From the NCBI GenBank assembly GCA_903813345.2, contig CAIIXF020000005.1, forward strand, positions 41,953,394 through 42,013,393: a stretch of 60,000 nucleotides of DNA, read 5' to 3'. Positions 11,201-23,200 of this stretch are shown here, piece by piece (within the stretch, counting starts at the first letter, position 1; each line of letters opens with the position of its first letter). The translations under genes and the position numbers were made by a program. The notes under the pieces were generated by a model. That model was not told the origin of the DNA, ran no database searches, and was given only the letters and a program-made list of their open reading frames with translations. This DNA is from Owenia fusiformis. Lineage: Eukaryota; Annelida; Polychaeta; Sabellida; Oweniidae.

Positions 11201-14200
11201 GCAAAACCATAAATATCATCACAGAGGGATGGATCTAGAAACTATAGGGGTCAGCCATGGCTATACCTGGAATTCGTAAATTTGAAACCTTATATTTACA
11301 ATTTTTCAAATTTTGGACTTGTTTAAAACCTTTAACTTCCTTAAAACCCATCTAAATTATGTTTTACATCTTAGTTTCACACTATAAAACCATAAATATC
11401 ATCATAGAGGGATGAATCTAGAAATTATAAGGGTCAGCTATAGTCATACACAAAATCCAGCTGTCAGAAATGTCAAATTTTTCGAAAAATCAACAATTTT
11501 TTTCTCAGCTCCTACCTCTTCCATGGCTTTGCATCTTTCAGGGTTACTAACCCTGCTATTGGGCACTTCACATGAATTTTTCCAGCCTCTTACAGTGTCT
11601 AATTGAAAAGTTAGAATCAAAATAGTAAGAAAATGAGTCACGAATTTGCCCCCTGGGGTACATACTTTGTACTAATTTTCAAATTCTTTAGGAGTTATCA
11701 GCATCAATTATACTGCAAGTGATTCATATATATAATATCTATGTATGTCACTTACAAACATCAAAATATCTAAGGTTATTTAGTGTGAACAATTTTTTTC
11801 CCCAGGGTGGGGTGTTTTTGGGGGGTGGGGGGCTAACTCCTCAAAAAAAAGAACTTCCTACCACTCTGTGAAGCTATCACCTAGGTGGAAGTTTCATCCA
11901 AGACTCTCCCCTAACTGAAAATGCTGCCAAACCAACTATACACCATTTATTGAGAATTTTCCTCCTCGCCCCTTGAGTAGTAATCCTGTTGTGAATAGCT
12001 CTTTTTATAATAGATAAGGTGTGTGTGTAAATTGTGGGTTGTGTCTCCAGTAGAATATAATATACCCTGTAATACTATGTAGCACTGTTGATAAATACTC
12101 ATTCAATATTTAACCTCTCAATTTTTTGTCTTTTCAATTTAAAACAAGTATTTTGATTAGAAGTTTCATATCTTAAAAGTAATTTACATACCTTAAAATT
12201 TATAATGTACATTATGTTACAGTACAAGCACATCAAAGCACATTTTGATTTCATGTTTCTCTTGTAAAAAGTGTGTTCAATTTGCATATACCCTCTACAT
12301 ACTTCATTCACTCAAATGAAACTCAATATTTACCTGTTGACCTATTCAACTAATACATGCATTGTGAAGTTGACAGCCTATCCCACCTTCACTTTACTAC
12401 CATATAGTTTCAAATCATCAATATAGATGTCAACAAATGTCTTGTTCACTTTCTGGATTGTGTTAGATGTAAGCCTCTCACAATACACTTCAATTCAGAA
12501 CTGTGATTTATAATGAGTAAAATATTTTACATTTGACTGACTTTATATGAGGGTAGTCCAGTGTTTGGCTCTGCATGTCTTTCTATCCTGATGTACAGGA
12601 ATGTGGTTTCAAATAGGAACTTAGGTAATGTACATGTATAGGTACAGAGCCTCCACATCTAATTCCCCTTCCCAGAGGAGAAAAGGGTACGTACCAAATT
12701 AAGTGTGACAGTTGAACGTACAGGGTACCGTACAACACAAGGGTGATGAAATGTGAGCAATCAGATGTTTTCATCGTTTCAGAAGGATGTGATCTAATTT
12801 CTAGATATTTATCGCACCCTCAGGTGCTATATTGTCTACAGGTTTCCAGCCAAACCGTTTTAGGGATTCATTTGAAATTTTCAGGGATGTTTCTACCTAT
12901 GAAAGTTAAGAACTGATTAGTTTTTCGGCATTCTGGGTAAATGTAAAGGCGGCCATTTTGGATTTTCCGTCCTAAAATCTTGTCTGTCAAGGCTTGTCTA
13001 CAGGTTTCCAGCCAAACCGTTGGAGGGATTCATTTGAAATTCTCAGGGATGTTTCTACCTATGAAAGTTTAGAACTGATTAGTTTTTCGGCATTCTGGGT
13101 AAATGTTAAGGTGGCCATTTTGGATTTTCCGTCTTAAAATCTTGTCCTCCAAGGCTTGTCTACAGGTTTCCAGCCAAACCGTTTGAGGGATTCATTTGAA
13201 ATTCTCAGGGATGTTTCTACCTATGAAAGTTTAGAACTGATTAGTTTTTCGGCATTCTGGGTTAATGTTAAGGCGGCCATTTTGGATTTTCCGTCCCAAA
13301 ATCTTGTCTGTCAAGCCTTGTCTACAGGTTTCCAGACAAACCGTTTTAGGGATTCATTTGAAATTCTCAGGGATGTTTCTACCTATGAAAGTTTAGAACT
13401 GATTAGTTTTTCGGCATTCTGGGTAAATGTTAAGGCGGCCATTTTGGATTTTCTGTCCTAAAAACTTGTCTGTCAAGGCTTGTCTACAGGTTTCCAGCCA
13501 AACCGTTTGAGGGATTCATTTGAAATTCTAAGGGATGTTTCTACCTATGAAAGTTTAGAACTGATTAGTTTTTCGGCATTCTGGGTAAATGTTAAGGCGG
13601 CCATTTTGGATTTTCCGTCCTAAAATCTTTTCTGTCAAGGCTTGTCTACAGGTTTCCAGCCAAACCGTTTGAGGGATTCATTTGAAATTCTCAGGAATGT
13701 TTGTACCTATGAAAGTTTAAAACTGATTAGTTTTTCGACATTCTGGATAAATGTTAAGACGGCCATTTCGGATTTTCCGTCCTAAAATCTTGTCTGTCAA
13801 GGATTGTCTACAGGTTTCCAGCCAAACCGTTTGAGGGATTCATTTGAAATTCTCAGGGATGTTTCTACCTATGAAAGTTAAGAACTGATTAGTTTTTCGG
13901 CATTCTGGGTAAATGTTAAGACGGCTATTTCGGATTTTCCGTCCTAAAATCTTGTCTGTCAAGGATTGTCTACAGGTTTGCCAAACCGTTTGAGGGATTC
14001 ATTTGAAATTCTCAGGGATGTTTCTACCTATAAAAGTTTAGAACTGATTAGTTTTTCGGCATTCTTGGTAAATGTTAAGGTGGCCATTTTGGATTTTTCG
14101 TCCCAAAATCGTGTCTGTGAAGGCTTGTTTTAAAAGATAAAAAATAATTTCCCATTGAGAACAATGTTAAATTAAAACATTTTTTTAGAAATAACTAAAC

Positions 14201-17200
14201 GGTCAATCTTTCCAATTTTCATATATTTTGTAATACATCGGTATATCTTTTCCCAGGTTCTTTTTCAGGAAAATCTGAATTGTAGAAATAAAGCTGATAC
14301 ACTGTGAAGTAATACCTTAAAACGTGTCTCTTGAGGGTTGTTTACAGGTTTCATGGACTCATGGACTCCTAAAATTTTAGAGATGTTTCTATGGAAAGTT
14401 TAGAACTGATTAGTTTTTAGGCAGTCTGGGTAAATGTTAAGGTGGGCATTTTGAATTTTCCATCCCGAAAAGTGTATTCTGTTCAAGGGTGCGATTCTGT
14501 TCACCGTGTGGCTTATTTTATATTTGCGTCATACCATATCTCACTCGTGTACCCCACCTCGCGTGTTCAACTGTCACACATTTTTTGGTACGCACCCTGT
14601 GAGGAGGAGATACTGAACAAATATTTCACTCTATTGAGGTGAATACCTGTACATCTTTCCCAAGTGATATTCCACGAAGCCCGAAGGGCAAGTGGAATAT
14701 CACCTTGTGAAAGTGCTACAGGTATTCACCGAAAATAGAGTGAAATATTTGTTTTATTATATCACTGTCTAGCTAAACATCCCTAATATTATTAAGGCAT
14801 AGGTTAACATTGAAATACATTGAATCTACTCGGTTCGTCTGCCATTTTGACTTACACTGAACTAAATTATTTACACTGAACGAAAACAAATTCTTTGAAA
14901 ATTCCCGAGAGCGTGGGATATCGCTAGATATCTCACGGTTGTCTTATATGATTAGCATTGCCATTGAATATCGCCAGATATCCCATGACATGTGACCCGG
15001 TTTTGACCAATCATACTGTCGCTAGCTAGATAGTGATATAATAATGATAAATAACACAAGTACTGGTTATGTGTGACATAACATGTCAATGCCTTAGAGC
15101 ATGGCAGTACACCTGTACCAGCTACTTGGAATATAACATGTCAATGCCTTGGAGCATGGCATTACACTAACATGTTCAAATGTGTAGCATTTAAAATATA
15201 TGGATCTACCTTTCATATTTTTCATTTGAAAATTTATGATTCAGTTTGTGAATGTAACCAGTGTTCAGTTCAGCCTTCATTCCCATTTTGTTTTATGTCA
15301 TCATTAAGGACTGTTTGTCTAATAATATATGCTGATATGTGTGGCATATACTACATGATACTGGCAGGATGAAAGCAACAATTGATATGAATATTGATTT
15401 TTACCAATATTAGACTGCATACTGAGCTCTGTTTATCATGCTGGCTAAATAGCAATTGAACACGTGTGAATTCATTTGTTCATGTTTACAGTTTACATTA
15501 TTGTCTTCTAAATAGCTATGAACTTTTGGTGAGAGAAGATCAATTCTTACAAATGTACTTTTTGAACAGTGTAAAATCAAGCTTTTAGAGATAAGTTTTT
15601 TGGAAGATGAAGTTGGTGAGTATTTCTTATTCAGATTCTCTCTTGTTTGTATCAATGCCATATGAAGTCTATGGGGAAGGATGTATCTTATGATTGTTTT
15701 ATAGATTTAAGTTTTGACTTTATGAATGAATATGTTGTAGATACTGTAGCTAAAATCTACAAAGAGAACAGATTTTTGAAACAGTCTAGTGCACAGCATC
15801 TTCATTATACAAGATATACTTGTACATATAATATTTATTATTAAAGAAATTGCAAAATTGCAGAAATATAAGGAATCTTAGCAAAATACACCTGTCCCAC
15901 ACTTCTGATGGCCATTTATATACAGATTTATGAGAAAAAACTAATCAGACTAAAAGCAACAGAGTTAACATCTTTTTTATTAACATAGTTGAATTATAAA
16001 GTATATCAAATCAAAGTAACCTATGCAAACAGCATGCTTCATGTCTCTTTTAATAGTTAAATGTTCATATTGTAAGAGATGCGGTATGTTTTACAACCTT
16101 TTATGTATGAATTTATAAGATCAATTTGACCTCATCATAGTCAGGTTTTTCTTTAGTGATGATGTTATTGCCTGCAATAAATGCATGCAAAACATATTAA
16201 AAAAGTAAAGTTGTTTATTTAATTTCAATATGTTGCAAGTCATTCAAAAGGTTCACATGTTCATGGGCACTGGTTCCAGATCAATGAACATGTATGCCAT
16301 ACTGATATATTCTTTCTTACTCATAGCTTATTCATTGCATTATTGTTGCCTATTGCATGGCATTCTGTTGTATTGCATGGCATTCTGTTGTATTGCATGG
16401 CATTCTGTTGTATTGCATGGTATTCTGTTGTATTGCATGGTATTTTGCTCATTTATTACTCTGCTTAATATATTGTATTGATTATTGCATGGTTCATTTC
16501 TTGCTTCTCCATTCACTTATATGACAATCATTTCAAACAATGTCTTTAGACATCCCAAAGTACTCCACCATACATTCACATGTGAACAAATGTCATACAT
16601 TTGAGAGTCATGCCTTAATATGTAAGTTAGAATGCGAATAGTTTATCAGCAATGTAAAGGTTAATGTATATCTAAAGAGATGCAAGAAAATCAAAGTGGA
16701 ATTGTGTCTCATCGGTATTCCTTATTGTGGCATTTTAAGCATATATAGTCCATAGTGTATGGTATTGTCAGACATTGGGTATATCACTCACCTACTAATA
16801 CAGTGTAAGATTAGTTAAGTCAAATGATTAAAATACTACCATATACATGTACAATACTTCCAATGTCATACAGTGATTTATAGGTCATATTCTCATCTCT
16901 TTTTCTGTATTAGCAGACCTTCAATCCTACATGTACGTGTTTACATATAATATTGATTAATGATTCTGAAAAGTAAAACGTGCAAATCCAAACACTTCTT
17001 TCAGTCAAACACTTTACCATGTTGAACACTTATATGTAAAATGAGCATAATCTCTTATTTATTTTAGAGATTTTGTAACTCACTTATAGCATATTTTTAT
17101 TGTTGTATATCTTATGAAGCACTTCATTACATCACCATTTATTGCGCAACTATTTATGTCCATAAGTATGATATTTTAACGTATAGATGACGAGTTATAA

Positions 17201-20200
17201 GAATATCACAATTATGAGCTGTGCAATAAATTATGACATAATCAAATTCTTCATAAATTACACGTTATATGGGAAAAATAACATGCTATAAGTGAGTTGC
17301 GAAATCTCTCTTATATTAGTTAAGATTTTTTTATCATCATTTTGACTTCAAATCCGATTAACTGAAATGTATTTACTTATTTCCAACATTTACGTCCAAT
17401 TGCCAATTCAGAAGTAGTAAATGTCATTTGTGGTGCGAATGTATCCATCCTCACATAAAAGAAATGTTTTATGACCTTTTAAATAAGTTAAATCAGGTTA
17501 TAAAATTAACACTCATATTTTACACTTTCAGGACCTAAACTGTTAGGCTCTATTGAAATGAAGGAATCCGCAAATCCAGTCCTGAAGCAGATCATGCAGA
17601 ACTTGATGGGACAGTATGTACCTCCTTTGTATTACTTTACCTCCTTTGTATTAGTTCACCTCAAATGAGTATTGTCCATGAAATATTTCATTATCCCATC
17701 GAACGAATGGAAACAGGGAACCCCTTAAAAAAATATTTTGTTCATATTTGAAATGTGATTAATCATAAGCATGGCACACTTCGCCTAGATTTGGCGTCTA
17801 TTTTGAAAATGGCCACCATTTTTACTTGTTATTTTACGCTTTTTCACAATAACTCAAAAAGTAATGAAGCGATTTTGTTCATATTTGATATTTGAATACA
17901 ATTTGAAATCCTAAGCGTGGCACACTGCCCTATGACATAGCTATTAGGCAGCCATTTTTCAAGATGGCTGCCATTTACATGTACGTTTTGTTGTTTTATA
18001 TGTGCCTACTATTATTTTTTATGTGTGTTATATTACGATTTTGCTATAACTGAAAAGCAGTTGAAAGATGGCTGTTCAATCCGGTTTGCTCTGCTTTGGC
18101 ATTGCTGTTATCCAGTGTTTACTTTAGAGAAGATTTCTCGTTTCCATTAGTCTAATATTAAAAATAAATAAAAAGCAATTTACATATTATATGAATATAT
18201 CACTGACATATTAGTTCTGAAGTTTTTGTATAATGCAGATATTCACATAGATGTGGATTCATAGATATGAAATGAATAAATGAGAACGGAAGTAAAACAG
18301 ACTAATAATTAAACAAGATAATACAATAGAAATATCTCCAATACTCACTATATGTATTGATTTTATATACCTTTTTAATGAACACAGCAATCTTTATTTG
18401 AATGTGATGAACTGAGAGAACTGATGTGATGAACATCTATCATTTACACCTGTGATTATTTTCTTTAATATTAGAAGAATGTATAAATAATTATTAAGAG
18501 CTCTAAGTATTGTATTTGATGTAGTTTTTCGATACAGTTCGTATTAATTTCAAATCATTTCTTGTCAAAAGATCTAATCATGGCAAACCATGAGGATTTT
18601 AAAGAGCATCACCATACCTTTATTTGCACATAACTAAGTGAATACATCGATTAGAATATATCTATCATTAAGCAAATACGAAAGCACATAATCATGGCAG
18701 TATGAAGCAGACAAAAAATTTTCTGTATAAGATATAACAAGAATACAACATATTAGTAATATTAGTCTTCAAGGTGGATATTGGAAAACTTATGAAGCTT
18801 ATTTGTGGTTTATTTTAGTGTAGAGGATGATGAGGAAAATACAAGCCCAGAACCACTGAGAAACCAACCGAGTGGTGGTGAGTAGAATTTATTTTGGTAA
18901 ATTGATGAAATTACCTCAGTTTTTGAATAACATTTCATATTATTAAATCAAATCTTAGTGAGAAAATTGTAGAAATGTCATATTTATGGATTTGGTGATT
19001 AATAGAGGAGTTGCTTTGTAAATTGATGATCGATTGTGGTTGTATTTTTGTCAGGGAAGACACATGTCTCTCTTTAATAAATTTTAATAAATATATATAC
19101 ATTTTAATAAATCATATTATTTCTTGATTCATCAAAATATTTCCAATTGAATTAAAGATGAAGTATACCATAGGTGTAATGCCCAGACAGTCAATGATGA
19201 CCCATTATTATTGCTCATATAAAATCTCACATACCAGGTAACTGGTACCCACCTAATTACACAGACGTATCGTCGGTGTATCATGGCGGAACTTCCTCCG
19301 GGACTAGGTTTCGGTAAGATTTTTTTATTTCCCGATTTACACCTACTTATAAGTCACGTTGTGGATAATAATTTGGCTCGAAGTTAAGGAAGATAGTCTA
19401 GTTTGAGAATGTGTCGATGGTTTTAGGTTTTATATGTTAGCAAAGACACAATTCACGTATTTAGTCCCTCGCTTTTCTTACACTGACGATCGGCATTAAT
19501 ATTGCCAATATTACACTGATATTGGTCGTTTGTCAGTGTAAGAAAAGCGAGGGACTAAATACGTGAATTGTGTCTTTGTTAACATATAAAACCTAAAACC
19601 ATGGACACATTCTCAAACTAGACTATCTTCCTTAAATTCGAGCCAAATTATTATCCACAACATGACTTATAAGTAGGTGTAAATCGGGAAATAAAAAAAT
19701 CTTACCGAAACCTAGTCCCGGAGGAAGTTCCGCCATGATACACCGACGATACGTCTGTGTAATTAGGTGGGTAGCAGTGAAGGATATATCTTGAGAAAAA
19801 CTTGTTGGGTATATTATTGCCGAAATGTTGAAATAATAATAACAGAACAACTAACCTCCAGAATTAAACACAATTGATTCCTCGTCTGGTGAATCTCAAT
19901 ATGCAAAAAGGTCCCGAGGGGTCTTGATTGTACTGTCCTATGGTATAGAGTCTCTTTAATGTAATACTAAAGGTGTAAAAATAAAGTAGAAAATATACAT
20001 ATCTTCTAATACCTCATCAAAACAGGACTTGGCAAGATTTCAAAGTTATAAAGATATATTCATTGTTGTTATTGTGTAAGACATTGTTATGTTCAACAGG
20101 TGTAACTAGTCAGGGACATCAAGGACACAATCCTAATGATGACACATATCGTGCTTTACTGCGTAATGCCCCAGCCTACAACCCAACACCCATTAAACAG

Positions 20201-23200
20201 CTTGAAAGTGGCACAGCTCCCGTCCTTGCTAGTGAAGATCAGTATATTCCTGAGCCTCTCCCTCTGGAGAACATGCCAGACATAGCTCAGGTGGTCCAGA
20301 CTGAAGAATACCAGCCTATATCATTTGAAGAGCATATATACCAGCCAGGTGTCAGCCAGATTGAATCTTACCAGCCTGCGGGTGTTGAAAGTGAAGCTGA
20401 CGAGTATAAACCTGGTCAGGGAGAAGAGAAGTATACACCTACTCCTGTAGGAGAGTTGAAGGTGGCTGACAGTTATGTTCCTAGTTTGATACCAAGCCTT
20501 AACATAGTTAACCCAAGTGCAACAGGGGATAAGAAACATGAGGTTGATAGTCAAACTGAAACACAACGTGAAATTCCTACTGAAGACTCTAAGGAAAATA
20601 CACCTCCAAGGAATAAAAGCGTACTCATCACTCAGAATTCTGAATCAGAAACCCCGTTTAGATCACCTTTGAAGATGAGTATTATTTTGAATGTGGCCTC
20701 ACCGAGGAAAAAGAAGCAGAAAACACGGAAGACAAATATGACGGTTAAGAATCTGTCTGAAGTGTCCTCTACCAGATTAAGTGATCCTACAGAGAAAGTT
20801 AAACAGTGGTTAGATGGAGTTATTTTGAATGATGGACCTATACAGTTTGATGAAATTGAAGATACCATTGAAATTGACAGAGCTGCTGAGAAAAATATGG
20901 AGGGACTAGATTCCAAATTGGAAACTGCAAATACACAGGTGCAGAAACTTAAGCCAAAAGTTGGAATGTTCAAGCTAAAACCATTGTCATCACTGAGTAA
21001 AAAATATGCTGATAAATTGAAGTCATCAGATGCACATCAAAGTCCAGTGCATGTTCCATCTATGTTTGATGGGGAAAATCATGAACCTTATGCTCCACAG
21101 CCAGATCCAGTCACACGTGAAGATAGCACAGACAATGTGGAAAGTGACAATGATGACATTATAGAACCTGCACAGCAACAAAAGACTAACAAATCTGATC
21201 CTGATAATGTAACTGATGTTTCTCTACCCAAAGTAGGGCATCTGCAAAAATTGCAACTAAGAGGCTTCGGTAGATTTGGAAGAAGTAAACAAGAAGGTCC
21301 ACATGATAATTCCATGAATAAACCTTCTGATGCAATTAAAGAAACTAGACCAAAGTTGAACAAACTTAATTTTGTTTCAAGTTCTTCAACCTCTCCATCA
21401 CATAGCAGAGAGCAATTACAGGCATCATTAGATGAGGAGAACGCTAAAGCAATTGAAGCTATACAGATGCTAGGCCAAGGGTCACCTGATCCAAATAAAT
21501 CTTTATCAGAAGATGAAGCTGCAAGTTCTGTTGAACCAATAAGAGCAGCTCCACGATTGGGAAAATTGAACCTTGTGAAATCATCTGGACTATTTTCATC
21601 AAGTAAAAGTCTAGTAGGTGATAAGAAACAAGTTGATTCAGTTTTAGAGAAAGGTATGGCTGATAAAACAGGTGTTGGTCCAAAACTTGGGAAATTGAAT
21701 TTTACCTCAAATTTTCAATCTAAAGATGATACTGCAGCTGAAGTTGTGAAGTCAGTTAAGAGCTCTAGGACAGAGGAACAAAATAAGCAGAAAACAGTAA
21801 TACCTAAAGAAGAGGTCCCTAGATTTGGTCCCAAACTAGGCAAATTAAGTTTTGCAAGTAGGGTTCAGAACAAACAGAATGACGACACAAAGCAACAAGA
21901 AGTTCAAGACCTCACAGGTTTAGAAAATCCTGAACAGGGGCATTCAACATTTGGCCCAAGACTTGGTAAACTTAGTTTCTTATCTAAGTCTCAATCAGAA
22001 AGTGTTGGGCACTCCCTAGGAAAGGAACCACTAAGTAATTCAGATAAGAATGATGTTAGTATGTCAGTAACAAGAAAAACAAATCCTAATGATGTAATTC
22101 CTGCCACTGGTGACACAAAAGATAATGGAAGTAAGCCAGCATCTGAGAAGACAATGTTTGGTCCTAAACTTGGGAAACTCAGCTTTGCTTCTAAACCCTT
22201 CTTAAAAACAACTGTTGATGCTCCACCAAAAGTTTTGACAGAACCAGTGAGAGATTCACAGGTAAAAGATAGTCAGTTGATTGAGAAAGTAACATTTGTT
22301 CCAAAACTTGGAAAGCTGAATTTTACATCTCGAGCGCACCATGAATCTGCTAAGAAAGAGGACTCTAGTGAGATTGATACTCAAAGTCCTGAACAGCAAG
22401 TTGAAGCTAACAAAACTCAGCAAAAGATTGGACAGAAGAACCAAGAAAGTGTACACACCGAGTCTAATAAAGAAAAACACATTTTTTGTTCAAAGTTGGG
22501 GAAACTCAATTTTGCATCAAAGTTACTCATGAAAGATTCTGATTCTAAATCCTTATCTGGAAGTAAGGAACATGATGTGAGCATAGATTCAGGAACCACT
22601 AAGAGTGAATTTGATCCTAGACATGAGAAGCTTGCCTTTACATCTAAGGATGATATTAAATTAAATGAAGAAGACTCAGCTGCTGTTGAAACCAAATCAA
22701 ATGATTCCCATGTGACTAAGAAAACCACATTTGGTCCTAAACTTGGAAAACTGAGCTTTGCTTCTCGTGCACATCCTCGATTCTCTAACTGTAAACAAAA
22801 CACAATCACTCCTGAAAATCTTGGTGATGCTAATGGTGTTGAAGACAAAACTGCATTTGATACTAAACTTCAAAAACTGATCCATAAATCCTCTGAAACA
22901 GATGTGCCACAGAATGAATTGGAAACTGATGAATGCATGGAAGAAAAGGAAGAGAAACCTGTGGATCAAACATTCAAACCCAGGTTAGGAGCACTCCAGT
23001 TGATAAAGCCATCAAAACATAGAACTTGCAATGATTCCACAGGATTGGGAGATACAGAAACAGAAAAATTTGTAATTGAACAAGAAGTTCCTCCTATTGC
23101 TAAACCAGTTGAGCCCAAACTTAGCAGATTGAATTTGATCAAAACTGCTCAAAGGTTAGATGTCAAACCAAACAATTTATCTGACTCTTTTAATGAAGCC

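Larger units (their letters stand above)
6159..11977. mobile_element. 5.8-kb foldback DNA transposon with long terminal inverted repeats
   Basis: The left arm (6159 to about 7440) and right arm (about 10560 to 11977) are inverted copies of about 1.3-1.4 kb. They begin CTCAAGGGGCGAGG and end CCTCGCCCCTTGAG, with TA directly outside both ends. Each arm carries about 4 tandem units of about 185 bp (TATAGCCATGGCTGACCCC type). The interior holds a decayed gene and other inverted repeats. Structure is like FB/Galileo foldback elements; class is uncertain. Confidence 0.85.

Noticed and set aside
13156-13461. 101-codon open frame
   Set aside because: It is two units of the 162-bp satellite; most units carry stops in the same frame.
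16230-16481. 83-codon frame with Cys/His pattern
   Set aside because: The pattern comes from the 20-bp tandem repeat, not from a zinc finger.
20063-20099. 5' extension of the giant open frame
   Set aside because: It lacks an ATG and lies before a good acceptor that fits the phase of the upstream exon; it is intron.
22417-22848. 143-codon minus-strand frame and similar ones across 20300-30900
   Set aside because: These are shadows of the giant exon; their repeats mirror its repeats.
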